From contig JACVTC010000202.1 of the NCBI GenBank assembly GCA_016946835.1, positions 1-64,000 of the forward strand: DNA of 64,000 nucleotides. Reading direction: 5' to 3'. The position numbers were made by a program, and so were the translations under genes. The notes below the pieces were generated by a model that saw only the letters and a program-made list of their open reading frames with translations, was not told where the DNA came from and ran no database searches. Positions 31,781 to 49,234 of this stretch are shown in pieces (position 1 is the stretch's first letter; each line of letters opens with the position of its first letter). This DNA comes from Neocallimastix lanati (nom. inval.) (taxonomy: Eukaryota; Neocallimastigomycota; Neocallimastigomycetes; Neocallimastigales; Neocallimastigaceae).

Positions 31781-33281
31781 ATTGTTATTGAATAGTTTTA
31801 ATTGTAAAAATTGAGCTTTAATTTAATATGGTTAAATATTGATATCTAAAAATAATTTATTATATAATTATGGTGAAGAAATGAAAAATATTAATAAAAT
31901 AAAAATTATTTATTAAAACAAATGTAAAGAATATACTTTATATTCTTCAAATATCAAAAATATATTGAAAAATTGAAAAAAGTACATGAGGTAGAATGAA
32001 TCAATTCTTACCGAAATATAAAAAAGTAACATAATAACGCAACCATCCTAAAAATAAAAAATACAAAATAAATATATTGTTGTAGTACTATACATGATAA
32101 TTAATGCATTAATAAATAATAAATGTATGAAAAGGATGAAAATATAGGAAAAAATACAGGAATGAAAAATAATGCTGTTACTTAGAATTTTTTAAAATTA
32201 TTAACTTTGATAAATAACATCAAGATCACAAACAATTACAATAACCAATTATACTAAAAACATTCATTGTTCAATATTTGGACTTTTTAACATCACTCTT
32301 GGTATCACTATAATTAATATGGTCTTTCCTCAATAAATCCCAAAGAAGGTGGTACGTCTTAGGAAGACATATTACCTTTAAAACAATTTATATATTTTTT
32401 ATTTTTTATCCTCATAATTTAATATAAATACATAATTAAAATATTTGAAATAATTCTCATATTAGATAATTTTTTTTTTTTTTTAAACTTTCTCACATGA
32501 TTTCTACATCATTGGTAGGTCACATGAGTGTATTTTAAGGAACAGATCATTTTTGACGTCGACGCTCTACTACCTCTAAGAGGGATTTAAAGTACTAGGC
32601 ATGGTCCCCAACAGATTACGAAAATTCGGACTGACCGTCATACCACCCACCCCTCTATCATCGGGAATAGCAGAAATCTTAATTAGTTTTTGGAGATGGT
32701 ATAATTAAGGAAATTGACCATATTATTTACAATTTGGATATAACTTAAGTATCTAGACAGGTTTGTGCCGTTTTTCCTAATATATGCCCAAAACATCTTT
32801 GTTTGGACCAGAGTCCAAATCACCCGCAAATCCATCATACTTAATCCAATATACTTACCTGTAATTGCTCTATCAACGCATTATCATAAAACCCGAAGGG
32901 AAAACTGATAACGTCATAGAGCGGGTTCAAACCAGGAGCCTTATGATTTAAGACGTCATATTAGATAATAAAATAACAATCGTAATAGTAATAGTAATAA
33001 TATTTAACTTTCATTAAATAAATAAATAAACAGATAACTAAACTTCTTAAATAAATAAATATTTAATTTTATTGTTATCATTATTATCATTATTTTAATA
33101 TATTTATTATAAAATATAATTTATAATACATATTCATAAAGTATTATTTTTTTTAAAAAAAAAAAAAAAATAAAATAAAAAATATATTTTTATATATAAA
33201 AAGATAATATTGAAAAGAAAGATTTATATAAATTAATCTTCAATTTAATAAAAAAAAATTAATATATATAAAACTTTATTG

Positions 33282-33353
<72 letters not shown>

Positions 33354-33632
33354 ATTTCAACTATTATTTTAACATTTTTATTAATTATTTTATTATCATT
33401 TTTTATTTACTTATTTATTTACTTATTTATTTTTATTTTCTTCATTTATTTATTTTTATTTTTATTTTTATTTTTTTTTTTTTTATTTTATTTTTTTTTT
33501 TTTTTTTTTTTTTTGTATTAATTTATAAACTTCTTTAAATTATTTATTTTCTTATTAGATTTAATTATTTAATTATTTTTATGTTCATTTATTATATAAT
33601 AATAGTAGTAGTAGTTGTAATGAGTTATTTGT
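31781..33632. other. Intergenic region with a GC-richer dispersed repeat
   Basis: AT-rich apart from a mixed-composition block at 32470-32960 and an (ATT)n tract at 33283-33350 followed by T runs. No intact gene is seen. Confidence 0.5.
32470..32960. repeat. Dispersed repeat fragment (family shared with 53851-53881)
   Basis: The block is markedly richer in G+C than its surroundings. ATTGGTAGGTCACATGAGTG and the following TATTTTAAGGAAC (32511-32543) recur in reverse complement at 53851-53881, with a small indel. A GGGTTCAAACC near 32925 resembles a B box. No long frame is present. Likely a retroposon untranslated region or SINE-like piece. Confidence 0.55.
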
Positions 33633-37762
<4,130 letters not shown>

Positions 37763-39515
37763 GAATTTTTACTATATAATAAATAAATATATTTGATTAC
37801 TATCAAAAAATGTTTCTTATCATAAATTTCTATTTCTTCAGTACTTTATATTTTACAAAATTTTTTTTTACTGTTGATTTATATTTTTATTTTATTTTCA
37901 GAATAATTATCTTAATGAAAATATTTAAAAGTCTTAATTTTTATTATACAATTATAAAATTAATCATTATTTATTCACTAAAATTCTTAATTTTTACTAT
38001 ATAATTATTAAATAATTCATTATTTAATTACTAAAAATCCAATTAATCTTTATTCTTAATTTAAAGAATAAAAATATATTAAATTCAAGTATATTGAATA
38101 TTTTTTAAATATTCTATATGATAATAATTGAAATATGAAAATATCAATTTTTAAAAATTTTTAATTATCCTTCGACACTATACTAATTTAATAGTTAATA
38201 AACTATTAAAATTATCTAAAACTTAAAATCAAATTTTACTATTATCTCTCTTTTTTCTCTTAAATTATATACTATTTTATATAAAATTTTTAAATCTTTT
38301 TAAAAGTATTTTTTTACAATATTTTTTTGTAAATAAATAAATAAAATTCAATATTGTTAATTATTTTTTTAGTCTTAAATTATTTTTTATTAAATTTTTT
38401 AATATTTTAAAAGTACCGTTTTATATTTAATATTTTGTAAATAAATAAACAAAATAAAATCATTAATTTCAAAATTTTTAAATACATACCTTTACTTATA
38501 TATAAATTATAAATAAAATGGTTTTTAATATCCCTAATTGTCAAGTATCAAAATATTTATATATATATCTAATCATATATAACACAATGATTAATAATTG
38601 AATTTTATTTTATTTTATTATATTTAAATCATATAACTCAAATAATCTTCATTGCTTTTTATATTATTATGTAATCTATTATATTAATATTTACATTTCA
38701 ATTTTTATAGGAAAATTTCTTCTCTTTTTTTTTTATTTTACTTTTATTTTATTTTTATTTTTATTTTATTTTTTATTTTTTTATTTTTTTTATTTTATTT
38801 TTATTCAATTTTGTTTTTGTTTAAAAATAATGTTTAATTTTTTGCTGTTTACTTTATTATTTAAATTTATTTATTTATTTTTTTATTAATATGTATTTTT
38901 TAACAGTAAAATCTTTTTTATTACGAGAATATTTATTAATTAATGATAATAACTTTGGTATTATTTGGGCTTTTTGTTTAATTGTATATCACCTCTTAAT
39001 AATTTATTAATCTTTAATAATTAAAATATTAAATCGATTATCTCAATATTAAAAAAGGCTAAATTATATTATTTTTGATTTTCCGTTTTTAATAAATATT
39101 GAAAAAATAAAAAAAGATATATAATATTTATATCTTTACATAAAATATATATATTAGATTAGACTTCACAATTTTATTTAAAACAATATTTTTTATTTAT
39201 TTATAGTTATTATTTAATAGGTATACATAGTATTATCTATACTTCAGTATTTACCTTTTTTCAAATTTATAAAAAAAAATAAAAAAATAAAAAAAAATAA
39301 AAATAAAAAAATAATAAAAAAAAATAAAATAATTAAAGGAAAAAAAATAATATATAATACAATTAATATTATAAAATATTATAAAAAAAATATATAGAAC
39401 AAACGAATTTTAAATTTTTAATAAGGATATAAATTTATTTAATAATTATAATAATTAATAAAATTTGTATATTAATATAGATAAAAAATATTCATATATA
39501 ATAAATTTACTATTT

Positions 39516-39610
<95 letters not shown>

Positions 39611-41403
39611 TTATTTTATTACTTATATGTTAATTTTATTTAGATATTAAGCCTAAATATTAAATAAATAAAAGAATATATAAAATAAAAACATAATACA
39701 ATTTATATTAATTTTTAATATATTAGTAATTACAAGTGATTGTAATCGTTTATTATTAATTAAATAGTAAAACTTTGGTTTTCTTTTTTTCTATGTAATA
39801 CTCTTTTTTTTTTTTTCGACATGACATTATTTACACATTTTTTATAAATATATAAATTATTATATATTCCTATTAAAACGAAAATATATTACCTATACTC
39901 AATTAATTAAATTAATATATTAGTATATTACACTTCATTAATTAATATAATATTTTTTTATACTTTTAATAAAATTAAAATAAAAATATTTGTTATTATA
40001 TATTTATTTATTTATTTATATTCATTAATATATATATTTTTTTGGTTAATTAGTAATTTTAATAAATTGATAATTAATAAATAATAATTTTAAAAAAAAT
40101 AAAATAGAATTCTTTTAGAATAATATAAATATACTTTAACTTTTAATATGATATATATTATACTATATTATATATTATATAATATTTTATATAATATATA
40201 AATATAAATAGTATTTAGATAGTCTTAATTTATTTTTAATATTCATTTATTAAGATTAATACTTATAAAGTTTAAATAAAATTTTTCTTATATATAAAAA
40301 TTTCACAAAAAATTTAATAAATATTAAACTTTGAATATATGAGAAATTGATTTATTTCAAGTGATTAAAATAAATACTATATAATATATATTATTTATAA
40401 AATTAATATAAATATATATATATTGTGACACATATTAAAAATATTTCTAAAGTTTAATATTTAATAAGGTTTAATATTATATGTATAATTGATTATAAAA
40501 AAGAAACAAATAAGATTAACCTTTTTATTAATATAAATAAAAACAAATTAATTCATAATTTATAATATATACTGTGAAATTTCTAAAACTCTCTTAATTA
40601 TCTATATAATAATTTTATAAAAATACAAATTTGAATATTTATGTACTTAATAGTTTCTTTTTTTATTGTTATATAAAATGATGTTTTTTCTTGTATTTGT
40701 AATAAATATTTTTTTTTTATTAATATATATAAAAAATAATTGGTTTTGCTTGTATTTAAAATAAATATTTTTAAAAGTTATCGTAAAATTTAATTGTTTT
40801 ATTATAATTTAAGCGAAAAAAGAAAGTTAAAAAATAAAAAAATATATATAATATATTAGTAATATATTTATTAAAAAAAAAAAGCAATTATAAATTGTTA
40901 TACCTAAAGTTTTTAAATATACAATATAATATATTTTTTATTTTAAATCCTTTCTTAAAAATTAAATACTTTTAATATAATATTTTATAATCGTAGAGTA
41001 TAAGTATGAATAATACTAAACTACTTTAATAGTAAAATTGAAATATTTGGAAAAAAATTGTAAATACAATATTAATATATGAATAAAAACAAATGCATAT
41101 ATATTTTTGTACAGTAATTTAAGAAACGAAAAATTATATTCAATAAACATGATCTTTTATTATATTATATTATTTATTTTCTCCTTTTATTTATTAATAA
41201 ATTTATTTACAATTAATAAAATTATTTACTAAATTAATTTTTTTTTTTTTTTTTTTTTTTTTGAAAAAAAAAAAAATTTCTGTTTAACTTTATATATTTA
41301 TACTAATAAATTTTTGAAAAAAAATTATTTCTTAAATATTATTTTTATATATTTTACATTTATTAATAGTAATATAATAAAATAAAATAAATAATTCCAT
41401 TTT
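37763..41403. other. AT-rich intergenic region, no gene seen
   Basis: Very low complexity. Contains T-rich tracts (38720-38815), a (TTTA)n array at 39518-39612 and poly(T)/poly(A) at 41240-41275. The short Phe/Leu/Ile-rich frames across it are compositional. Confidence 0.65.
39518..39612. repeat. (TTTA)n microsatellite
   Basis: About 24 TTTA units with essentially no interruption. Confidence 0.95.
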
Positions 41404-42708
41404 TCATTTCTTTAAAATCTTTTTCGCTCGTTTATCAGCATGACCGATACCTTGCTGAACCTTATTAACATTATTGTCTAAATCATCTATAAGTTCATTT
41501 TGTGAATTTAATTCTTTATTTATTGTTTCTCCGATTAAACGTTGACGAGTAAGTATATCTGAAAATTGTTCTAATGTTTTATCTTGATCATTAAGCATAT
41601 CTTTTTGAAGTTTCAATATTTGAATATTATCAAGTCCTTGGGTTTTTTCTTCAACTTCTTGTGAAATATTAACTCCAAACTTTCTTCGTGATTTTGATGT
41701 GTTTGAGGTATTGTGATGAATACTTTTATTACTAAATCCACTATCAGGTGAACTATGACTACCTACTTTTGAACTGTAATATGGACTACTGTTGGATGAT
41801 ATTGATAAATTATCATTTGATTTTGCATTTCCAAGTTGTTCTTCTAACTGCACTTTTTCCATTCTTATGTTTTCTAACAAATCTTGACGACGTGAAAGTT
41901 CCCCTTTTGAAAGTAATGGCTTCCTTTTTTGTTTTTTAGCATTACCAAGAACAGAAGAAAAAAAGCCAGTAGGTGTTTCAGTTTCATTGCCATCACCTCC
42001 TAGAGAAGCATTATTATTCATATGATTATAATATTCATCTAATTGACGATGAAGCTCACGTTCTAACGCTGAGTATCGAGTACATAATATATTATGATTT
42101 TTACGAGCTAATACAATAGCTTCACATGCAGCTGCAGTATTATTATGAAAAATAAATTTATTTCGTGCTGCAATACATGTCTTTATTTCATTAATTACTA
42201 AGTTAAGGTCCCGACATTCATCAAGCCATTGTTCAGAAGATTTTAAATTCAATGAATTTTGACTACTATTAGCTCCACTCTCTTTTCCATTATTAGAGCA
42301 AGTTGAAGATATTGGTGATATTATCAAATTTTCATCATCTAATTCATTTTTATTTTTTAAATGAGAAATACCTAAAAATTCCTTCCATTCCGGTAATTTT
42401 TTAAAATGTTCATCTTTACTTGCAAGAATAGCTTGTAGATATTCTTCTAATCCTTGACGACGACTTTCCACAAATTTTGGATTGTCAAAAGAGGTAAATG
42501 AAAATACTGAAGTTTTAGGAGGTAATTCTAGAGGTGGCTTCAAGCCTAAATCTAAAAATTTTTTATTTAAATTAAAAAATTCACTATAACGATGTTGAAC
42601 AGTCCATGAACTACCAGGCGCTGTAACAGAAATGTGATAAACAATATATGGTTTTGAATTTTGTCGCTGAGAATAATTTGGTATAGATATTTTTAAAATC
42701 TTCTCCAT
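41404..42708 (-). CDS. VAM7: PX-domain Qc-SNARE (Vam7-like)
   Basis: Single-exon ORF of 434 aa. Residues 1-115 form a PX domain (ILKISIPNYSQRQNSKPYIV, VQHRYSEFFNLNKKF, LPPKTSVFSF, RRQGLEEYLQAIL), which binds PtdIns3P. The middle is Ser/Asn-rich with a charged helix. The C-terminus (about 365-432; LEQFSDILTRQRLIGETINK then ELNSQNELIDDLDNNV) is a Qc-SNARE helix with a Gln at the expected zero layer. There is no C-terminal transmembrane segment, as in Vam7, which is recruited to the vacuole by its PX domain and HOPS. Length is above that of yeast Vam7, mostly from the low-complexity middle. The role in vacuolar fusion is by homology. Confidence 0.92.
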   Translation of the reverse strand: MEKILKISIPNYSQRQNSKPYIVYHISVTAPGSSWTVQHRYSEFFNLNKKFLDLGLKPPLELPPKTSVFSFTSFDNPKFVESRRQGLEEYLQAILASKDEHFKKLPEWKEFLGISHLKNKNELDDENLIISPISSTCSNNGKESGANSSQNSLNLKSSEQWLDECRDLNLVINEIKTCIAARNKFIFHNNTAAACEAIVLARKNHNILCTRYSALERELHRQLDEYYNHMNNNASLGGDGNETETPTGFFSSVLGNAKKQKRKPLLSKGELSRRQDLLENIRMEKVQLEEQLGNAKSNDNLSISSNSSPYYSSKVGSHSSPDSGFSNKSIHHNTSNTSKSRRKFGVNISQEVEEKTQGLDNIQILKLQKDMLNDQDKTLEQFSDILTRQRLIGETINKELNSQNELIDDLDNNVNKVQQGIGHADKRAKKILKK

Positions 42709-43094
42709 TTTATTAAGTATATTTAATTATTATTATTTTTTTAATTCAATTCAAAAGTATAGTATATTAAAATATCTTTATATGTTTTAATATTATTTAT
42801 CAGATATATATATATATTATATTATTTATTTGTTAATTTATTTTTTTCTTTTTTTTTTTTTTTTTTTTTTTGTTATTGTTTATAAAATTTTCTTAAAATT
42901 GAAATATATAAACATTGTATTGGATTATTATATTATGAATTATTATATATATATAAATTGATAAATGAAATTCTATTTAAAATTCCAAACTTTAAAAGTC
43001 CTAAAGTTCTCTGAAAATAATTTTTAGAAAATAAAAATTACTTATTATATATTATTGAAGCAAGAGTCATTATTTTATGTCAATTAATATAGCG

Positions 43095-43128
<34 letters not shown>

Positions 43129-43466
43129 AAAAAAAAAATGTTAATTAATATAATAATTAATTATTTTAAATCCTACTATTAAGTTCTTATAGTTTTTTCT
43201 CCGTTATTTCTTCACAGTATAATTAATGAATAAATATGTGAAATTTAAAAGTTTAAAAGAAATAAAAATTATCAAAATTTAAATTTAAATATAAAATAAA
43301 TAATTTAATATTTTATATGAATAATTATTATTATATTGAATATATTGTTAGTTTATTGTTAGATTATATAAAATTATCTTCTATATTATAAATAATATAT
43401 ATAAATTGGAATATTAAATGATATATTTCAATTAAGAATTTTTAGGTATTAGACTCTTCTTCAAAA

Positions 43467-43572
<106 letters not shown>

Positions 43573-43611
43573 TAAAATAAAAATATATAGTTCGTTTTAA
43601 ATTATAGTGTT

Positions 43612-43612
<1 letters not shown>

Positions 43613-43655
<43 letters not shown>

Positions 43656-43857
43656 TCTATTTATTTATCTATTTATTTATCTATTTATTTATCTATTTAT
43701 TTATTTATTTATCTATTTATCTATTTATTTATTTATCTATTTATCTATTTATTTATTTATTTATTTATCTATTTATCTATTTATCTATTTATTTATTTAT
43801 TTATTTATCTATTTATTTATTTATTTATTTATTTATTTATATATTTATTTATTTATT
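43613..43857. repeat. (TTTA)n array with interspersed TCTA units
   Basis: Roughly 60 tetranucleotide units. TTTA is the base unit and TCTA variants recur at 8-, 12- and 16-bp spacings, giving a second-order pattern. Confidence 0.95.
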
Positions 43858-44262
43858 TACAAAATATATATATATTAAATAAATTTTTTATTTCTTCTAA
43901 ACATTATCTTATATTTTATATATATATATATTATTATTGCTTTTCTTTAAGCTTTTATTATACAATTTTTTAAATAGAATATATTATCAATTAAAATTTT
44001 TTATATTATTTTTCCATTATTATTAAAAAAATTTTTAATAGTTATAATAATATAATAATAAACTATTAATAATTATAATTTATTTTCATTATTTTTTTAC
44101 CTTTGATTATAATATTTTTAATATTTTTTTTTAAACTTTATTTAATAATATTTATTAAAATAAATTAATATATAAATATATTACTATAAATAATTATTTT
44201 TCTGGTAGAATAAAAATAATAGTGTTTTAATTTAAATTTTTTTTTTTTGATTATTAACTTAA

Positions 44263-44424
44263 TGTACGAATTTCAAGGTGAAATACAGTAAGACAGGCTA
44301 GTAGGGCCAATGACTCTGAAGGAGAAGACCATAATTTCTTTCAGGTAGCCAACTCAAACCCTAATCCAGAATAAGAATTCTTTTAAAACGAAAATTTTAT
44401 AATCTGGAGGTGAGGTTCGTTACA
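44263..44424. other. Mixed-composition island with inverted ends (possible small solo LTR or retroposon)
   Basis: It begins TGTACGAA and ends TTCGTTACA, similar to the inverted ends of the Ty3-1 LTR (TGTAACGA/TCGTTACA), and spans 162 bp of non-AT-rich sequence. The interior does not obviously match either LTR here, and the flanking 5-mers do not match, so the call is tentative. Confidence 0.3.
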
Positions 44425-45139
44425 TATGAACTTTTATTTTGAATTTTATTTTTATTTCACATTACTATTTTATATATTTTCAAATTGGACAAATAATATT
44501 TATTTTTATATATTTTCAAATTGGACAAATAATATTTATTTTTTTATAAAGTATTTTTTATAAAAAAAATATTCATATAATTAATAATTGAATAAATAAT
44601 TAAAAATTAAAATTTGTAATAATTGCGGCTGTTAAAAAAAAAAAGAAAAACTTTATAAAAGTTAATTAAATTTATGATATACTTGCATATATTTAATATT
44701 GTCACCTGTATATTAAGTGATACAATAAATATAATGTTTATTAATATGTATTTTATACTGTAAAGATGATTGGCTTAAATTTTATTCAGCCATTAAAAAT
44801 GTTTTTAAATTTTGTATTAAAATAATTTTAATTATTAAGTTACATTAAAATTGTACAGCTTTTTATATTGATGTAATAAATATTAATAATTCTTTTAATT
44901 ATTTTTTTAAATATTAAACTTAAATATAATATTTTTAATAATATTAAAAAATTTTTTTTTCTTTACCACCTAATTTTTAAAAAAGCTGGAATTTGTAAAT
45001 ATTTAATAATTATTTTAAATAAAATATATAAAATTGGTTGTTAATGTATTTAATAATTCTCTTAAGCTCCGTATTAACTAACAATTGTTTTTATATATCA
45101 TTAATTCAATATTTTATTTATTAAAAAATTAAAATTAAT

Positions 45140-45665
45140 TTTAATCGAAACAAATCAATAACTTATTTTTTTTTTTAATCATATTTCTTAATAATAATTT
45201 TAATCGAAACAAATCAATAACTTAATTTTTTTTAATCATATTTCTTAATAATAAATAAATTTTCAAAATTAATATTTCTCAAAAAAAAAAATAATTTTCT
45301 TTTCTCTTTTTAATATTTTAATAATAAATATATGAACTGAACCGTTATAATCAAATAATAACAATTTATGAAATATCATCAACAATGAATTATTAATTTA
45401 AATTACAAATTTATATATTGTATTTTATTTATATATATATATATAATTAAATATTTTTTGAAATCTTTTTTTATTATATATCTTAAAAATAAATAAATTT
45501 TCAAAATTAATATTTCTTAAAAAATATAATTTTCTTTTCTCTTTTTAATATTTTAATAATAAATAAATAAACTGAACTGTTGTAATCAAATAATAACAAT
45601 TAATGAAATATAATCAATTATGAAATATTAATTTAATTTTAAATTACAAATTTATATATTGAATT
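45140..45665. repeat. Duplicated blocks upstream of DRG1
   Basis: A ~58-bp unit containing TTTTAATCGAAACAAATCAA is tandemly repeated at about 45140-45252. A ~180-bp block at 45247-45425 (AATAAATTTTCAAAATTAAT to ACAAATTTATATATTG) recurs at 45487-45665 with scattered differences. Confidence 0.85.
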
Positions 45666-45767
45666 TCATTTTTGTATATATTTAATATTTTTTGAAATGT
45701 AACTAATATCTATATAATAAAATATGTTATTTAATTATATTTTAAAAGTTATTGATAGTACATTAAA

Positions 45768-47375
45768 ATGTCTATTGTAGAAAAAATTAAAGAAATTGAG
45801 TTGGAAATGGCTCGTACCCAAAAAAATAAGGCCACTTCCTTTCACTTGGGTACATTAAAAGCAAAATTAGCTAAGCTTCGTAGAGAACTTCTTACACCAA
45901 CTGGCGGTGGCGGTGGTGGTGGAATCGGTTTTGATGTCGCTAAAACTGGTGTTGCTCGTGTTGGTTTCGTTGGTTTCCCATCTGTTGGTAAATCAACTCT
46001 TATGTCAAAAATGACTGGTACACACTCTGAAGTTGGTGCATACGAATTCACAACTTTAACAACAGGTGAACTATATTAATAAATAATTTATTAAAAAAAT
46101 AAATCTTAATATTATGAAATTTAAATGTAAAAAAATAAAAAAATTTTATACAAAATTTTAAAACAATAAAATTTAAATATAACAACGAAAAGACCATAAA
46201 TATTATTTTATACATATAAATAATATTTATGGTACTTTTAAAAAATTTAATAATTTATTAAATAATATAATAATTTATTAATAATATAAATTATTCATAT
46301 AATATAAAAATTATAAAATTAATATTTTTATTAATATTATTTATTATAAAAGTTCCTGGTGTCATCCAATATAAAGGTGCTAAAATTCAAATTCTTGATC
46401 TTCCTGGTATTATTGAAGGTGCTAAAGATGGTAAAGGTCGTGGTCGTCAAGTAATTGCAGTAGCACGTACTTGTTCTTTAATTTTCATTGTATTAGATGT
46501 TTTGAAACCTCTTACTGATAAAAGAGTTATTGAGAGAGAATTGGAAGGTTTTGGTATTCGTTTGAATAAGAAACCACCAAATATTACATTTAAAAAGAAG
46601 GACAAAGGTGGTGTAACTATGTCTAGTACAGTCAACCTTACTCACTTAGATTTAGATCAAGTTAAGGCTGTTTTAGCCGAATATAAAATTCATAATGCAG
46701 ATATTAATTTCAAATGTATGTTATATATATAATATAATTTATTAAAATTTATTAAAATTTATTGATTAAACAATGTAATTAAGAAATTTTAATAATAATA
46801 ATACTAATTAAAAATATATATTATTTATATATTATTAATAATATAGATGATGCTACTGTTGATGATTTGATTGATGTTATTGAAGGAAATCGTATTTATA
46901 TTCCTTGTATATATGTTTTAAATAAAATTGATCAAATTAGTATTGAAGAAGTATGTGTTAAAGAAATAATTATTTGTTAATAGATATAAAAGAATTTAAT
47001 ACTAATTTTTTTTTTCTTTTTGAAATTTAAAATTTAAAGTTAGATATTATTTACAAAATTCCACACGCTATTCCAGTTTCTGCCCATCATGGTTGGAATT
47101 TTGATGATTTATTAGAAAAAATGTGGGACTATCTCGATTTAGTACGTATATATACCAAGCCAAAGGGTCAATTGCCAGATTATAATTCACCAATTGTATT
47201 AAGACGTGATGCTTGTACAGTAGAAGATTTCTGTAATAGTATTCATAGAGCAATTATAAAACAATTTAAATATGCTTTAGTATGGGGTAATAGTGTAAAG
47301 CATCACCCACAAAAAGTAGGAAAGGATCATGTATTAGCTGATGAGGATGTTGTTATGTTATGTAAAAAGGTATGA
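45768..47375 (+). CDS. RBG1: DRG1/Rbg1 family GTPase
   Basis: Four exons, 45768-46065, 46353-46715, 46847-46950 and 47040-47375, give 366 aa; phases close. It is a translation-associated Obg-HflX-superfamily GTPase that in other eukaryotes works with a DFRP partner (Tma46/DFRP1) on ribosomes. Visible parts: helical N-terminus ([20 protein letters not shown]), a glycine run [21 protein letters not shown]-loop GFPSVGKS at 69-76, DLPG (G3), NKID (G4), [11 protein letters not shown] near the G5 region, and a C-terminal TGS domain ending [20 protein letters not shown]. The ORF ends LCKKV then TGA. A GTATGA at the stop could be a donor; splicing to the next AG also gives KKV then TAG, so the protein is the same. 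Length matches animal DRG1. Confidence 0.96.
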
Positions 47376-47702
47376 GTAAATTAAAATATATATAAAATAT
47401 AATTGAAAATGAATTTAAAAATTAATAATTTAATAAATAATAAAATAATAGGTTTAGGTGTAAATTAATTCTATTAATTTTAATATTGAAAGCTCAAAAA
47501 GGAAAATAATAATAAATAAATTAATAAATTTAAAATTGATTTAATTCATAAAGTTATTTTTGTATTAATTCTTTGTCATCATCACCATTATTATTATTAC
47601 TATTATTGGACCAATATATATTTAATTTTTGTTTGTTTACATTATATTAATATATTTATTAAATGGAATTGAGAACAATTTTTCTTATAGTGTGTGTATG
47701 TT
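47376..47702. other. Intergenic region downstream of DRG1
   Basis: AT-rich 3' flank of the GTPase gene, ending at a decayed copia fragment. Nothing recognisable. Confidence 0.5.
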
Positions 47703-48060
47703 TTAAAACAGATCTTTAATATTTTTATTGTTACTGAAATGACTTAATCTTCCATACCAATAATCATAATCAATTTTTGTTATAATAGTATTGTTAACTA
47801 AATTATAATTTTTTATATTTTGGGTATTTAAAGCAAATAGATCGTCATCATTTAAGTTTATTGTTGAAATTAATTTATTATTTTTATAGATCTTTTGGCA
47901 ATCATAATTTTCAATGTTATTATAGTTCATTATGAGAGTAGCCTTTTAGAATCATAATATATATAGTAAATTATTTTTAATATTTTTAACATAATAAATA
48001 CTGAATAGTTCAAAGGATTTATCATCGAAGGTCCTGATGTATTTTCCAACTTGATTATTT
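47703..48060 (-). pseudogene. Copia Pol fragment (protease end and GAG-pre-integrase)
   Basis: Minus-strand reading gives YYVKNIKNNLLYI (compare the copia protease-region motif VLYVP..KNNLLS), then after a stop LISTINLNDDDLFALNTQ and YDYWYGRLSHFSNNKNIKDL, matching the WHRRLGHF segment of the copia at 11.1 kb. It is a small remnant of a second copia element. Confidence 0.65.
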
Positions 48061-48249
48061 TTTTATTATGTAATTAATTTAACTAAAAAATGAAATTATA
48101 AATTATTAAAAATAAATAAATTACATAAGTTATCAAGAATCAATTATCCATTCAGTATTGTTATTTTCTGTATTTATTTTTATTTAATTTTATTTTAATT
48201 GATTCAATTGTTATTTTTAAAAATATATATATATATATATATATATTTA

Positions 48250-49234
48250 GAGAATTTTACAAGGTCAAAATTACGATAGTAATCATTTCTCAAATAATAA
48301 AGTTATAATAATGCTTAGCTTAAAATATCCCCAATTCAACTTAGGTTTTCGTGGATTATATGTTTATGCTGTGGTTATAAATACATTACTACTATTGCTA
48401 TAAGAATGAGTAGAGTTTCAGAAGATTGTCCCAAGACTTGCCTCTGTTGTGGCGAAGGTAATCAATCTTTTGAGCATTGGATTTTAAATGCGATGCTCTT
48501 GCATCTTTTAGATGGAATTCTTTAAATTTCATCGATGATCTCTATGTTTTATTCATTAGGAAGAAAGAAAAAGTATTAAACGCTCTAATCTAATGACTCT
48601 ATTTCTGATTTTGAAGATTATATCAATCATTATATATATTCTTGCTCCTTCTTGGTAGAACTTTAGTTTTAAATAAGCTACATTTCAATAGTGGGGAACA
48701 GAGACAATTAAATGAACTACTTTTCAAAGATTCATATGAGTCACCTGTTTCAAAAATTCTGGGCTTGGCGGAATTCTTAACAAGGGCAATACCTATAATA
48801 AGTAGTTCGTTTGAGCTATTATTTGATAGGTATTGCAAAATACCAAACTTAACCAAGAGCGTCGACATCGTACTGATAAGGCATAATGATAATACAGGAT
48901 CTTCATCTATTTCTACGAAGGGTGAATCTCGCCCTAGTAGCTCAATAAATGATGAATCCGGGGAGAGTTTAGTGGACACCACACTATCTATTTTAAAGAT
49001 GTTACTTCTAGGTTTTATTTCTTTTTTATTTGTTAGGAAGGGAAAAATTCCCGCATAGTACAACTTGTCGAAATACATAGTATTTTTGTGCTTTTTTATT
49101 TTTTATTTTTTAACTTTTATTTTTATTTTTTAATTTCAAGTGTACTTTTACCTACATGTATTATTTATAATAAAATTAATAAAGTTATGGAAGTGTATTC
49201 TCTTCCCTGTCTAAAAAAAAAAAAAAAAAAAAAA
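48250..49234 (+). pseudogene. 5'-truncated LINE 3' end with poly(A) tail
   Basis: The plus strand reads RVSEDCPKTCLCCGEGNQSF then EHWIL, a Cys/His zinc motif of the type found at the C-terminus of non-LTR retrotransposon Pol. After stops comes a frame with LNELLFKDSYESPVSKILGL and IISSSFELLFDRYCKIPNLT. A T-rich 3' region ends in about 24 A at 49211-49234, the expected poly(A) tail. No RT is present, so it is 5'-truncated and dead. Confidence 0.7.

Noticed and set aside
43607-43882. Hydrophobic Ile/Tyr/Leu/Phe repeat protein
   Set aside because: Translation of the TTTA/TCTA array.
45842-46051. Minus-strand Pro-rich ORF
   Set aside because: Antisense shadow of the glycine-rich loop and P-loop exon of DRG1.
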